Source: Neobacillus mesonae (GTDB taxonomy: Bacteria; Bacillota; Bacilli; Bacillales; Cytobacillaceae). From it: 64,000 bases of DNA. Each line of letters begins with the position of its first letter. Within the stretch, counting starts at the first letter, position 1. The stretch spans positions 149,255 through 213,254 of the forward strand of contig NZ_JAMBNQ010000004.1 in assembly GCF_023715155.1 (NCBI RefSeq), read 5' to 3'. The notes below the pieces were generated by a model. The model was given only the letters and a program-made list of their open reading frames with translations, ran no database searches and had not been told where the DNA came from. Below are positions 54,544 to 63,444 of this stretch, piece by piece. A program made the position numbers and the translations under genes.

Positions 54544-55458
54544 ATGGAATCACATGGGGCTGTTCTTCCCTTTCCAAGAACAAAAGGGATTATATTAGTT
54601 CTGGCTGCAGCCATCCTCTGGGGAGTATCCGGAACCGTTGCACAATTTTTATTTCACCAGCATGGCTTTAGTACCAACTGGCTGGTTGCGATTCGACTGT
54701 TAGTATCTGGAGCGGGGCTGCTGCTATTTACTCAAACCATGGGAAGACAAAATATTTGGGCGGTATGGAAAAATAAACATGATATTTTACAGCTGATTTT
54801 TTTCGGCATAATTGGGATGCTTGGCGTCCAATATGCTTATTTTGCATCTATCGAATATGGCAATGCCGCAACGGCTACTGTTCTTCAGTACTTGGCACCG
54901 GTTATCATTGTCTGTTATACATGTTTACGTACCAAATCTCTGCCGTCAAAACGTGAAACAACTGTGATTCTAATGGCTGTCTCAGGAACGTTCCTATTGG
55001 TCACAAAGGGGAATCTCCACACTTTGGCTATATCCTTTCCTGCGTTTATTTGGGGCATTCTATCAGCCTTTGCATTGGCATTTTATTCGTTATATCCAAG
55101 CAGACTGCTGTCTAAATGGGGGTCCCTTATTACGGTTGGCTGGGGCATGCTATTAGGAGGCATTGGATTCAGCTTCTTCCACCCGCCATGGAAGGTACAA
55201 GGAACATGGTCCCTTTCCTCCTTTTTGGCTGTTGTATTTGTCGTCATCCTTGGGACTCTGATTGCCTTTTTTTGTTATATGGAAAGCTTAAAGTACATTC
55301 ATGCAACAGAAGCCAGTCTGCTATCCTGTGCCGAACCATTGTCTGCTGCCTTTTTATCTGTGGTCTGGCTCCAAGTTTCATTCAGCCCGGCTGAATGGAT
55401 TGGCTCGTTAGCTATTATTGCAACCATATTTATTTTATCCCGCAGTAACAGTCAGTAA
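54544..55458 (+). CDS. EamA-family (DMT) transporter
   Basis: A 304-residue membrane protein with ten helices and two EamA repeats (residues about 15-140 and 155-290). The first repeat opens with ILVLAAAILWGVSGTVAQFL; the GNAATATVLQYLAPV and EASLLSCAEPLSAAFLSV pieces are typical of these exporters of amino acids or metabolites. GGGGGGAA precedes the ATG at 54544; the longer upstream frame lacks a better site. Substrate unknown. Confidence 0.9.
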   Translation: MESHGAVLPFPRTKGIILVLAAAILWGVSGTVAQFLFHQHGFSTNWLVAIRLLVSGAGLLLFTQTMGRQNIWAVWKNKHDILQLIFFGIIGMLGVQYAYFASIEYGNAATATVLQYLAPVIIVCYTCLRTKSLPSKRETTVILMAVSGTFLLVTKGNLHTLAISFPAFIWGILSAFALAFYSLYPSRLLSKWGSLITVGWGMLLGGIGFSFFHPPWKVQGTWSLSSFLAVVFVVILGTLIAFFCYMESLKYIHATEASLLSCAEPLSAAFLSVVWLQVSFSPAEWIGSLAIIATIFILSRSNSQ

Positions 55459-55516
55459 ACTCCCAGATTAAAGAATCACTTATCGGCAAAGAAAAAATAG
55501 CTTCCCAAATAAGTCA

Positions 55517-55545
55517 AGAGGGTATCCGGAGAGATACCCTCTTTC
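55517..55545. terminator. Bidirectional terminator
   Basis: AGAGGGTATC (55517-55526) pairs with GATACCCTCT (55533-55542), then TTC. It separates converging EamA and YebC-family genes. Confidence 0.8.
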
Positions 55546-55548
55546 AAA

Positions 55549-56268
55549 TTATTTTCCTAAATCTACGTTGTGGTACACTTGCTGCACATCTTCTAAATCT
55601 TCTAATGCATCAATTAATTTTTCAAACTTTGGAACCACGTCTTCTGGAAGAGAGATTTCATTTTGCGGCAGCATAGAAAGTTCAGCTACTGAAAACTCTT
55701 CAATGCCTGCATTTTTTAATGTTTCTTGAACGGTATGGAACTGATCAGGTTCTGCATAAACAATCACTTGACCATCCTCTTCTACAACATCACGAACGTC
55801 AACATCTGCTTCCATCAATAATTCAAGAACCTCTTCTTCGTTCTTTCCTTCCACACCAATGACAGCCGTTTTATCAAACATGTAAGCAACAGATCCGCTG
55901 ACACCCATGTTTCCGCCATTTTTACCGAAAGCAGCGCGTACTTCAGATGCTGTACGGTTTACATTGTTTGTCAATGCATCGACAATGATCATAGAACCAT
56001 TTGGTCCAAAACCTTCATAACGAAGCTCATCATAGTTTTCATCTGAACCGCCTTTAGCCTTTTCAATCGCACGGTCAATAATGTGCCGCGGTACACTGTA
56101 CGTTTTTGCCCGTTCAAGGACAAATCTTAATGCTTGGTTTGCTTCTGGATCTGGCTCGCCTTGTCTTGCCACTACATAAATTTCACGTCCAAATTTAGCA
56201 TATATACGGCTTGTGTTTGCATCTTTTGCAGCTTTTTTATCCTTAATATTATTCCATTTACGACCCAT
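55549..56268 (-). CDS. YebC/TACO1-family protein
   Basis: A 239-residue protein of the YebC family, starting [20 protein letters not shown], with the three-domain layout and the [20 protein letters not shown] core. The N-terminus (MGRKW rather than MAGHS) marks the YeeI-type branch of Bacillus. The family was long annotated as transcription regulators; TACO1 and recent bacterial work point to a translation role at difficult sequences. It is monocistronic. Confidence 0.92.
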   Translation of the reverse strand: MGRKWNNIKDKKAAKDANTSRIYAKFGREIYVVARQGEPDPEANQALRFVLERAKTYSVPRHIIDRAIEKAKGGSDENYDELRYEGFGPNGSMIIVDALTNNVNRTASEVRAAFGKNGGNMGVSGSVAYMFDKTAVIGVEGKNEEEVLELLMEADVDVRDVVEEDGQVIVYAEPDQFHTVQETLKNAGIEEFSVAELSMLPQNEISLPEDVVPKFEKLIDALEDLEDVQQVYHNVDLGK

Positions 56269-56465
56269 ATAAACACTCTCTTTCTGATTTGAATCGATGT
56301 AAAATTAAATATCCGTTGATACTTGACCATTTAATATTATACATTAAATGGTTCATTTGTTAAGTCCAGATTAAAAAAAAATGGACATAAGTATAGTGAA
56401 AAAGCTTTATTCTTGATAGTTTTTTCATATCTGCTCATTTAAATCTTTGGAGATATTCTTGAAAT

Positions 56466-56498
56466 AGAAAAGGACCTTTGAGAATGAAAGGCCCTTTA
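56466..56498 (-). terminator. Terminator of ilvA
   Basis: AAAGGGCCTTT pairs with AAAGGTCCTTT, one mismatch, then TTCTATTTC on the minus strand. Confidence 0.65.
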
Positions 56499-56507
56499 AA
56501 CAATAAA

Positions 56508-57773
56508 TTAAACAAGCATTTGGAATAATGTCTTATCCTTATTAACTTCCCGGTAAATATATCCTTTTGCCTTCATTCGTTCAACCAAAGGCCGGTAATC
56601 TGCTTGATCTTTCAATTCAATTCCTACCAAAGCAGGACCTGTTTCACGGTTATTCTTTTTAGTATATTCAAAATGGCTGATGTCATCGTTTGGTCCAAGA
56701 ACGTCCATCAAGAATTCACGCAATGCTCCAGGACGCTGTGGAAATTGAAGCAGAAAATAATACTGTAATCCTTCATAGATCATGGACCGTTCCTTAATTT
56801 CCTGCATCCGGCCAATGTCATTATTTCCGCCGCTGACAACACAAACGACTGTTTTCCCTTTTATTTGGTCTGCATATGTATCTAAAGCAGCGATTGATAA
56901 AGCGCCTGTCGGCTCGACTACGATAGCATTTTCATTGTATAGTGAAAGCAGTGTGGTACATACCTTTCCTTCCGGCACCACAACAATATCGTCTACAAGG
57001 TCTTTGCAAATTTCAAATGTTTTTTGACCCACTGTTTTGACTGCTGCTCCGTCCACAAATGGATCAATTTTATCAAGGTGGACCACTTCACCTTTTTTAA
57101 AGGATTCACTCATGCCGGGCGCTCCAGCCGGCTCAACCCCAATCAACTTTGTTTCCGGAGAAAAATGGCGCATATAAGTTCCTGTTCCAGCCATCAGTCC
57201 GCCGCCGCCGATTGCTGCAAATAAGTAATCAATCTTTTCCGGGCAGTCATTTAGCACTTCCACGCCGACAGTTCCTTGACCAGCCATTACTGCTGGATCA
57301 TCAAATGGATGGATGAAAGTCCGATTTTCCTTAATGCAGCATTCCATTGCTTTTTCATAGGCATCATCGAAAGTATCTCCGACCAAGACAATTTCAACAT
57401 CTTCTTTGCCCCAAAACTTAACCGAATTGACCTTTTGTTTAGGTGTAGTATTTGGCATGAAGATTTTTCCGTTAATTTTTAACAAATGGCACGAATAAGC
57501 TACCCCTTGTGCATGATTTCCGGCGCTGGCACAAATCACACCATGTTGCATTTCTTCCTCGCTTAACTGTTTAATGCAGTTATAGGCGCCGCGAATTTTA
57601 AATGAACGGACACTTTGCATATCTTCACGTTTTAAATAAATTTGACAATTGTATCGTTCTGATAAAAGATGATTGTATTGCAGAGGCGTTGGAGAAATCA
57701 CATCCTTAATTGTGTGGCTCGCAATAATGATATCCTCCACATTTAATGTTTTGTTATCAACTTGTTGACTCAT
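56508..57773 (-). CDS. ilvA: Threonine ammonia-lyase (biosynthetic)
   Basis: A 421-residue PLP enzyme that converts threonine to 2-oxobutyrate, the first step to isoleucine. The PLP lysine is Lys59 in RSFKIRGAY; AIGGGGLMAGTGTY binds the phosphate. A short ACT-like regulatory domain (from about 330, YYFLLQFPQRPGALREFL) follows, as in B. subtilis IlvA (422 residues). GGGAGGAAT precedes the ATG at 57773. A T-box leader with Ile specifier controls it. Confidence 0.96.
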   Translation of the reverse strand: MSQQVDNKTLNVEDIIIASHTIKDVISPTPLQYNHLLSERYNCQIYLKREDMQSVRSFKIRGAYNCIKQLSEEEMQHGVICASAGNHAQGVAYSCHLLKINGKIFMPNTTPKQKVNSVKFWGKEDVEIVLVGDTFDDAYEKAMECCIKENRTFIHPFDDPAVMAGQGTVGVEVLNDCPEKIDYLFAAIGGGGLMAGTGTYMRHFSPETKLIGVEPAGAPGMSESFKKGEVVHLDKIDPFVDGAAVKTVGQKTFEICKDLVDDIVVVPEGKVCTTLLSLYNENAIVVEPTGALSIAALDTYADQIKGKTVVCVVSGGNNDIGRMQEIKERSMIYEGLQYYFLLQFPQRPGALREFLMDVLGPNDDISHFEYTKKNNRETGPALVGIELKDQADYRPLVERMKAKGYIYREVNKDKTLFQMLV

Positions 57774-57813
57774 TTTGATTCCTCCCATTTTCAAAAAAGC
57801 TCTTTTTAAACAA

Positions 57814-58096
57814 TAAAAAACCCGCCCCTATACACTATAGGGACGAGTTGGCTCGCGTTACCACCCTACTTCCGCAGCAAAAAACCTGCATGCTGCAGCT
57901 CTCGATCAACGTACTTCATTTGAAATACGCGTTCCATTAACGGCGGACTCACCCGGCAATGCTTACTCTTGTGTTCAGCATTACATCTCAGAGATGATCT
58001 TCAGAAAGGCCCCTGACATCGGCTCTCACCAACTGCCGACTCTCTTTGGTCAAGCGGCAAATCCTACTCTTCTCTTCATCGATTCAAGGTTAATTT
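57814..58096 (-). promoter_or_regulatory. T-box riboswitch leader of ilvA, Ile-specific
   Basis: The RNA from about 58096 contains a GGTGAGAGCCGAT distal stem-I loop, then GAAGATCATCTCTGAG with ATC (Ile) in the specifier position, and the T-box AGGGTGGTAACGCGAG (57867-57852). The terminator CCCTATA-GTG-TATAGGG then GCGGGTTTTTT ends at about 57814. Uncharged tRNA(Ile) would favour the antiterminator. The specifier fits the gene's place in isoleucine synthesis. Confidence 0.93.
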
Positions 58097-58102
58097 TTAA
58101 TA

Positions 58103-58131
58103 AGATTAACACCGAAAAAAGACCATGTCAA
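58103..58131 (-). promoter_or_regulatory. Promoter of the ilvA T-box transcript
   Basis: A perfect TTGACA (58131-58126) and TAATCT (58108-58103) with 17-base spacing; start near 58096. Confidence 0.75.
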
Positions 58132-58271
58132 TATATTTTGACTATTTCTTATTTTTTGATTTGGGTGAAACGCTTTCATTTTTTGACTTCTCTTTTTAGT
58201 GTCTGTCTTCACTGTTTTTGCTATAATTAAATAATAAATAAAATTTCGATAATTGAGGGAGCGATAGGATA

Positions 58272-58784
58272 GTGAATATTCCATACAAGGGAAAAAACCC
58301 ATCTGTTCATGAATCAGTGTTTGTTGCACCGGGTGCCTATATCATTGGGGATGTACATATTGGGAAAGATTCAACGGTCTGGTTCAACGCTGTTCTTCGT
58401 GGTGATGAGGGACCTATTACGATTGGGGAAAGATGCAGTATACAGGATAATACGACGATTCATTTATATGAAAAATTCCCTGTTGTCATCGGGGATGATG
58501 TTACCATTGGCCATAATGCTATATTACATGGCTGCAAGGTGGGCAGCCGTTCCATTATCGGCATGGGATCCACATTATTGGACAATGTGGAAGTGGGAGA
58601 AGAATGTATTGTGGGTGCAAACACGCTGCTTGCCGGCGGCATTAAAATCCCTCCTCGTTCTCTCGTATTAGGTTCTCCAGGTAAAGTCGTTCGTGAACTG
58701 ACCGAGAAGGATTTACAAATGCTCCAAATGTCAAGCGAAACCTATGTACAAAAAGGCAAGGATTATCGTGAAATCCTTAAATAA
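58272..58784 (+). CDS. Gamma-carbonic anhydrase-like hexapeptide protein (YtoA/YrdA type)
   Basis: A 170-residue left-handed beta-helix protein with repeated [LIV]GxxxxI units between about residues 10 and 140. The metal-ligand histidines appear in the TTIHLY and GHNAILHG segments, as in gamma-carbonic anhydrases. Whether the Bacillus proteins hydrate CO2 is not settled. The start is GTG after GGGAGCGATAGG. It is divergent from the ilvA leader. Confidence 0.88.
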   Translation: MNIPYKGKNPSVHESVFVAPGAYIIGDVHIGKDSTVWFNAVLRGDEGPITIGERCSIQDNTTIHLYEKFPVVIGDDVTIGHNAILHGCKVGSRSIIGMGSTLLDNVEVGEECIVGANTLLAGGIKIPPRSLVLGSPGKVVRELTEKDLQMLQMSSETYVQKGKDYREILK

Positions 58785-58803
58785 TTGAATCTATTCATTA
58801 ATT

Positions 58804-58834
58804 ATCCACCCTATTCTCTAGGGTGGATTTCGTT
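58804..58834. terminator. Bidirectional terminator
   Basis: ATCCACCCTA (58804-58813) pairs with TAGGGTGGAT (58819-58828), then TTCGTTT. Confidence 0.8.
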
Positions 58835-59294
58835 TCACCTTTTTCTCGTATTGAATTAAAGTCAGACGCTCGTTCACTTTAACCTCTCCGGTTTGTTTAT
58901 AGCCAAATTTTTCGTAAAAATGTCGATTACGAACATTATCCTTTGGTGTATCCAAACTCCACTTTTTGACCTTTGGAAATTGTCTTTCTATCTTAGTCAT
59001 AATCTTCGTCCCTAACCCTCTATTTTGATAACGCGGGCTAAGAAAGATTCGAAACAGATAGTAATGAGTATCTGACATCTTTACCAGACAAATCGCACCG
59101 GCAATTTTCCCATCCATATGAATGGTATAATGAAGGGAATGATTCATTCGATATATAAAAAATTCCAAGGATTCGGCAGCAGGACTTGAATCATAATCCT
59201 TATATTTTTTTAAATCCCCCTTAAAAGCCTCCGTTTGGATTTTTAACAATATCTCAGCTTCCCTCATGCTTGACTTGGTAATGTTGATATCCAT
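58818..59294 (-). CDS. GNAT-family N-acetyltransferase
   Basis: A 158-residue GNAT enzyme. Motif A is FLSPRYQNRGLGTKIMTKIE at about 90-109, followed by PKDNVRNRHFYEKFGYKQTG. GAGGTGAGTGG precedes the ATG. It is a single gene; its stop lies inside the shared terminator hairpin. Substrate unknown. Confidence 0.85.
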   Translation of the reverse strand: MDINITKSSMREAEILLKIQTEAFKGDLKKYKDYDSSPAAESLEFFIYRMNHSLHYTIHMDGKIAGAICLVKMSDTHYYLFRIFLSPRYQNRGLGTKIMTKIERQFPKVKKWSLDTPKDNVRNRHFYEKFGYKQTGEVKVNERLTLIQYEKKVKRNPP

Positions 59295-59374
59295 CCACTC
59301 ACCTCGGAGATTATTTGGTTTAGTATATGAGCGGATCCTATAGATGTTTTGAACATTGCGCCCTTTTTCAACTC

Positions 59375-59956
59375 TTATTGTAAGGATTTGACGTCTTTAA
59401 CAATTTGTTCGTACGGTGGATTTGTGACCCCCTCATATTTTTGTACCACTACTCCTTCTTGATTAACTAGGTAAAAGTTTGTGCTATGAACAAATTGGTT
59501 CGAGCCTTCTAATTTTGCTGCTGGTGCCATAAAGGACTTATTGGCAAAGCTTTCGATAAACTCCTGTTTATACCCTGTAACAAGGTTCCAATTTGAAAAA
59601 TCAGCACCCACACTGCCGGCATACTGTTTTAATATCTTCGGTTGATCATGATCCGGGTCAATACTATAAGAAATCAGCTCTGTCTTTACATTTTCCGCTG
59701 CTAATTCTTGCTGAAGCTGCGCCATATTTGCTGTCATTGGAGAACAAACTGTATCACAGTTTGTAAAAATAAAATCTGCAACCCAAACCTTTCCTTTTAA
59801 TGTCGATAAAGAAATAGGCTTACCGTCTTGATTTGTTCCCTCAAAATTTTCAACCTGCATTTCCAATGGAAAATTAACAGCGGGCTTCTTTGGCTCTTCC
59901 TGTGAACAAGCGCTTAATAGACCTATACAAAACATAAACAAGATTATTTTTTTCAT
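59375..59956 (-). CDS. SCO1/SenC-family copper lipoprotein (YpmQ-like)
   Basis: A 193-residue lipoprotein. The signal ends in LLSAC with lipidated Cys17. The thioredoxin-like domain has the copper-binding FTNCDTVCSP (CxxxC) and the distal His in QFVHSTN. SCO proteins deliver copper to the CuA site of cytochrome oxidase. AGGGAGATG precedes the ATG. In B. subtilis ypmQ also lies next to ilvA, supporting the assignment. Confidence 0.92.
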   Translation of the reverse strand: MKKIILFMFCIGLLSACSQEEPKKPAVNFPLEMQVENFEGTNQDGKPISLSTLKGKVWVADFIFTNCDTVCSPMTANMAQLQQELAAENVKTELISYSIDPDHDQPKILKQYAGSVGADFSNWNLVTGYKQEFIESFANKSFMAPAAKLEGSNQFVHSTNFYLVNQEGVVVQKYEGVTNPPYEQIVKDVKSLQ

Positions 59957-59970
59957 AAAAACATCTCCCT

Positions 59971-60005
59971 AGAGAAAAGGTGCTGAGCATTAACTCAGCA
60001 CCTTG
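59971..60005 (-). terminator. Terminator of the ABC transporter operon
   Basis: A perfect AAGGTGCTGAG / CTCAGCACCTT stem (59977-59987 and 59994-60004) is followed by TTCTCT on the minus strand. Confidence 0.8.
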
Positions 60006-60052
60006 GTTTTATTATTCATGAATTCAAAATGGCAGATTATAAAGTATGGAAA

Positions 60053-60100
60053 GCCGCTGATATCCGGTTCAAATTCGCAGATATTTGGTTCAAATGCAGC
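60053..60100. repeat. Short degenerate direct repeat
   Basis: GCTGATATCCGGTTCAAATT and GCAGATATTTGGTTCAAATG follow each other with a 21-base period between the transporter terminator and its last gene. Confidence 0.5.
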
Positions 60101-60128
60101 TATCATGGTTTATCTACTGAAATCGATA

Positions 60129-61133
60129 TTAGTCAATAAATTCTGTATCAATCAATGCTGCAAAATCAGGTTTTTCTTTTAAGAATTTAAGCTCAACAGA
60201 AGAATTGGCAAACTCTTGAATCACATCTTTGTTTACATCACTTGTAAAATGAATGTTTTTCCATGCTTGGTCAACGACATCTTTGTCAAGTTGCTGCTTA
60301 GTAATATCATTAATGCTCTTAATCGTGATTTCTTTCGCTTTTTCAGGATTTTTTTCAATAAAATTAATAGCCTCTTCTTGTGCTTTTACAATTTTTGCGA
60401 TGACATCTTTATCGTCTTGAATTTTCTTGCCGCTGGTTACCAAAATTGTGTTTGGCAATGTTTGACCATAAGAAATTTTTGTGCTGTCAACAATTACTTT
60501 TGCTCCAGTATCCTTCACTAATTGGGTTGCCCAAGGTTCTGGAACAGCTGCAAGGTCTACTTTACCGGACTCAAACATGCCGGCATATTGGGCAGGATTA
60601 CCCGTTACATGTTTAAGAGTCCCGCCAATCCTTGCAGATGAGATTCCGAAATCTTGTAAAAATGTCTCCATCTGAACATCATGTGTACAGCCAACGCCTG
60701 GTGTGATAAAAGTTTTTCCTTTGAAATCTTCTACCTTAGTTACACCGCTTTTTTTGCTTGCCACAATCGCAGTACCACCAGACGATGCACCTGCAAGAAT
60801 TTTCACATCAGCACCGTTTGTAAAGTTGTTCATAACTGGTCCCGGGCCAACCAAACCTGCATCAATATCACCTGTTTTCAGCGCTGTCATAAATGCACCG
60901 CCATCCGGGAATGTTTTGTATTCTACTTTTACATCCTTACCTAGTTCTTTTTCATATAAGCCTTCTTCTTTTGCAACCATTGCTGGTGCATGGTCAATAT
61001 TTGGAAAGTATCCGATTACCACTTTTTTCTCTTTTTGATCCGCACTAGTGCTGGCATTGTCTGAACCGCAGCCAGCTAAAATTCCTGCTGCAAGTAAAAC
61101 AGCTGATCCCATGATTGTAAGTTTCTTCTTCAT
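60129..61133 (-). CDS. ABC transporter substrate-binding lipoprotein (SsuA/NrtA/TauA type)
   Basis: A 334-residue lipoprotein; the signal ends LAGC with Cys22. The mature part is a type II periplasmic-binding-like fold of the NMT1/SsuA group: VVIGYFPNIDHAPAMVAKEE at the start, the LKTGDIDAGLVGPGPVMNNF segment and the GKTFITPGVGCTHDVQM hinge. The ligand class is aliphatic sulfonates, taurine, nitrate or pyrimidine precursors; no ssuD monooxygenase is nearby to decide. It is last in a three-gene operon. Confidence 0.9.
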   Translation of the reverse strand: MKKKLTIMGSAVLLAAGILAGCGSDNASTSADQKEKKVVIGYFPNIDHAPAMVAKEEGLYEKELGKDVKVEYKTFPDGGAFMTALKTGDIDAGLVGPGPVMNNFTNGADVKILAGASSGGTAIVASKKSGVTKVEDFKGKTFITPGVGCTHDVQMETFLQDFGISSARIGGTLKHVTGNPAQYAGMFESGKVDLAAVPEPWATQLVKDTGAKVIVDSTKISYGQTLPNTILVTSGKKIQDDKDVIAKIVKAQEEAINFIEKNPEKAKEITIKSINDITKQQLDKDVVDQAWKNIHFTSDVNKDVIQEFANSSVELKFLKEKPDFAALIDTEFID

Positions 61134-61158
61134 CTCATTCTCCCCTTTATGTCTATCC

Positions 61159-61920
61159 TTAGCTATTTGTTTCTAATCCCCAGCGGCGCAGAACGTTTTT
61201 CTCAACACGCTGGAAGAAAACTATATCCATAATTGTTCCAATGACGCCGATAATAATCATAATCCCGATAACCAGTTTCATATTACCAAAATCAGAAGCG
61301 TATTTAAGCGTATAACCGAGGCCTGGCCCAGTACTAAGAATTTCACCGGCCATCAGTGCCCTCCAGGCAAATGCCCAGGCAAGTCTTGCACCAGTAACAG
61401 CATAAGGAACCGAGGCAGGAAAAATAACTTTTGCAAATAGATCCAATCCCCTCGAACCCATTGTTTGTGCTGCTTTAATATATAATGGTGAAACATTTTT
61501 AATCCCAATTCTCATATTAATCGTCATCACCAGGGTCCCCCCGAGAATGACAATAAACGTAACTGCTTTTTCATTTAATCCAAACCACATGATGGCAATT
61601 GGGAGCCAAACAATGCTTGGAACACTTTGCAGGGCTAATATTAAGGTACCAAGCGTCTCATCGGCTGTTTTGTTTTTCGCTAACAGAATGCCAAGTCCGA
61701 CTCCTAGGACAATCGCAATGACAAGCCCGATTGCGAGCCGGCGAAAGCTTGCGAGAATATCGTAAATTAATGTTTTATCAGCAAATCCTTGTGCAAGAGC
61801 TTCGAAAACATCTGTAGGTGCAGGCATGAGTGACGCAGAAATTCCAAGCATTCTGACTATTCCCTGCCATACAAGTATAATTATTGCAAAGAAAATAATT
61901 CGTTTAATTGTTGGCCGCAT
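61159..61920 (-). CDS. ABC transporter permease (SsuC/TauC type)
   Basis: A 253-residue permease with six helices. The EAA-like loop that contacts the ATPase is KAAQTMGSRGLDLFAKVIFPAS. It follows and overlaps the ATPase gene by 17 bases. I choose ATG 61920 after GAGGA; the in-frame TTG two codons earlier is less likely. It works with the SBP and ATPase. Confidence 0.92.
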   Translation of the reverse strand: MRPTIKRIIFFAIIILVWQGIVRMLGISASLMPAPTDVFEALAQGFADKTLIYDILASFRRLAIGLVIAIVLGVGLGILLAKNKTADETLGTLILALQSVPSIVWLPIAIMWFGLNEKAVTFIVILGGTLVMTINMRIGIKNVSPLYIKAAQTMGSRGLDLFAKVIFPASVPYAVTGARLAWAFAWRALMAGEILSTGPGLGYTLKYASDFGNMKLVIGIMIIIGVIGTIMDIVFFQRVEKNVLRRWGLETNS

Positions 61921-62689
61921 ATGCAAGTTCCTCTTTCACTACTTTATCAATCTCGGTCTGCAGAAGACCCATGATCTTTTCCTCTAATTTTGCCGTCATT
62001 TGCGGATGGTTAGCCCTTGGTCTTGGTATCTGGACTTTAATATCCTCAAGGATGACTCCTGGACGGGTGCCCATGACAATAATTCTGTCTGATAGTTTAA
62101 TAGATTCACTGATACTATGGGTAACAAACAAAATCGTCTTTTTTGTTTCCAGCCAAATTTTTTCTAGTTCATGGTGCAGCCGTGAACGTGTTTGCTCATC
62201 TAAGGCACCAAACGGTTCATCCATTAACAGTACTTTAGGGTTCATAGATAAAGCCCTTGCAATCGCCACACGCTGCTGCATTCCGCCGGAAAGTTCATGT
62301 GGAGAATGCTTTGTATAATTGCTTAATTGCACCTTTTGTAAAAATTGGTGCGCAACCTCTCTCGCTTCCTTCTTTTTCATTTCCTTGCGAAGCGGGAACA
62401 TCACATTCTCTTCCACCGTCATCCAAGGAAACAATGCCGCTTGTTGAAAAACCATTCCGCGATCTTTACCTGGTTTAGTGATTTGCTGGCCATTTAGTAA
62501 AATTTCTCCGCTGGTCGGCTTCGTTAATCCCGCGACAATGGAAAGCAGTGTCGATTTACCGCAGCCGGACGGCCCAAGGATGGATACAAATTCTCCTTCA
62601 TTTATTTCAAGATTAATATCTGAAAGCACAGTGCTCGCTTCTTTTTGATTCACAAATTGCTTATTAACATCTTGAATTTTTAAAAACAT
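61904..62689 (-). CDS. ABC transporter ATP-binding protein (SsuB/TauB type)
   Basis: A 261-residue ABC ATPase. Walker A is GPSGCGKST (about 42-50), the signature is LSGGMQQRVAIARAL, Walker B is VLLMDEPFGALD and the switch His is in FVTHSI. The PFGALD form is usual for the SsuB/TauB/NrtD group. AAGGTGA precedes the ATG at 62689. It is the first gene of the operon and lies behind a strong promoter with operator-like palindromes. Confidence 0.94.
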   Translation of the reverse strand: MFLKIQDVNKQFVNQKEASTVLSDINLEINEGEFVSILGPSGCGKSTLLSIVAGLTKPTSGEILLNGQQITKPGKDRGMVFQQAALFPWMTVEENVMFPLRKEMKKKEAREVAHQFLQKVQLSNYTKHSPHELSGGMQQRVAIARALSMNPKVLLMDEPFGALDEQTRSRLHHELEKIWLETKKTILFVTHSISESIKLSDRIIVMGTRPGVILEDIKVQIPRPRANHPQMTAKLEEKIMGLLQTEIDKVVKEELAYAANN

Positions 62690-62712
62690 ATTTGGGGTCA
62701 CCTTCTTATCAC

Positions 62713-62782
62713 TTAATTCGTATTAATTTAATCGGATTAATATCAATTAAATATATTATAAATCTTATTGGTTTTATGTCAA
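62713..62782 (-). promoter_or_regulatory. Promoter and operator-like palindromes of the ABC operon
   Basis: A near-perfect promoter: TTGACA (62782-62777) and TATAAT (62760-62755), 16-base spacing, start near 62748. Just downstream are two adjacent dyads, TTAATCGGATTAA (62728-62740) and TTAATTCGTATTAA (62713-62726), well placed to block transcription. The regulator is not known from sequence; a sulfur-status regulator is a guess. Confidence 0.65.
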
Positions 62783-63016
62783 TTGTTTTTTTGAAAATTT
62801 ATAATCATTTACATCATTAAAATCGTATTAACAATAAAAAGGCTGCCGAAAATAACGGTGGCTAGATTCCTTTTCTAATTACTTAGACTTTTACGGGCTT
62901 TCGCTCCACTTATACCTCATGCAAACGTAGAAATTAGAAGAGGTATATGCTTCCAGATAATGGAGGATAAATTTTTTGTGATTTACACATTCTATCCTTA
63001 TATGGAGGTGAAAAGT

Positions 63017-63157
63017 ATGGACAAGGAGACAAATCAGCAGGATCCTCAAAATAACGAAGATATTATGAACCGAGTGAATCAAACTTTTGATAAAATTTCT
63101 CAAGATGTAAAAGACATGATTCAACAAAATGATCAGCAAGATAATCAATATTCCTAA
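63017..63157 (+). CDS. Small hydrophilic protein of unknown function
   Basis: A 46-residue Gln/Asp/Asn-rich protein, MDKETNQQDPQNNEDIMNRV, then NQTFDKISQDVKDMIQQN. GGAGGTGAAAAGT precedes the ATG at 63017, a strong site, and a terminator follows; the in-frame extension upstream lacks one. A single amphipathic helix is predicted in the middle. The upstream 62783-63016 interval has no gene. Confidence 0.7.
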   Translation: MDKETNQQDPQNNEDIMNRVNQTFDKISQDVKDMIQQNDQQDNQYS

Positions 63158-63178
63158 CGCCATTTTGGCGTTTTTTCT
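63156..63178 (+). terminator. Terminator of the 46-residue protein gene
   Basis: AACGCC pairs with GGCGTT, then TTTTTC, starting at the stop codon. Confidence 0.8.
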
Positions 63179-63305
63179 TTTTATGGATGTTTCTTCTAAA
63201 AGTTAAACCCTCATTTTTGTTTTATTTTAGCAAGGTTTTTTCCCAATAGAGATTTACTATGCGACTGTTCTTTTGGTGCTTTGGAATTGAACTGTTTTTA
63301 ATAAG

Positions 63306-63444
63306 GACTCTTAAAGACAAAATTGCAGTAAAAAGTACGATACTGTCTTTCATCGGCGTTATGAAGGACAAAATTTCTGTAAAAAGTACGATACTGTCTT
63401 TCATCGGTGTTATGAAGAACAAAATTTCTGTAAAAAGTACGATA
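63306..63444. repeat. Tandem repeat array, 51-bp unit, cut by an IS element
   Basis: Three copies of GACAAAATTTCTGTAAAAAG, then TACGATACTGTCTTTCATCGG, begin near 63316, 63367 and 63417 with 51-bp spacing. Each unit can form a hairpin GTCTTTCAT / ATGAAGGAC. The third copy stops at 63444, where the IS sequence begins. Long frames through this array are repeats read by chance. Confidence 0.8.

Noticed and set aside
58166..58178. cre-like site TGAAACGCTTTCA
   Set aside because: One base shorter than the CcpA consensus between the half-sites; position relative to either divergent promoter is not compelling.
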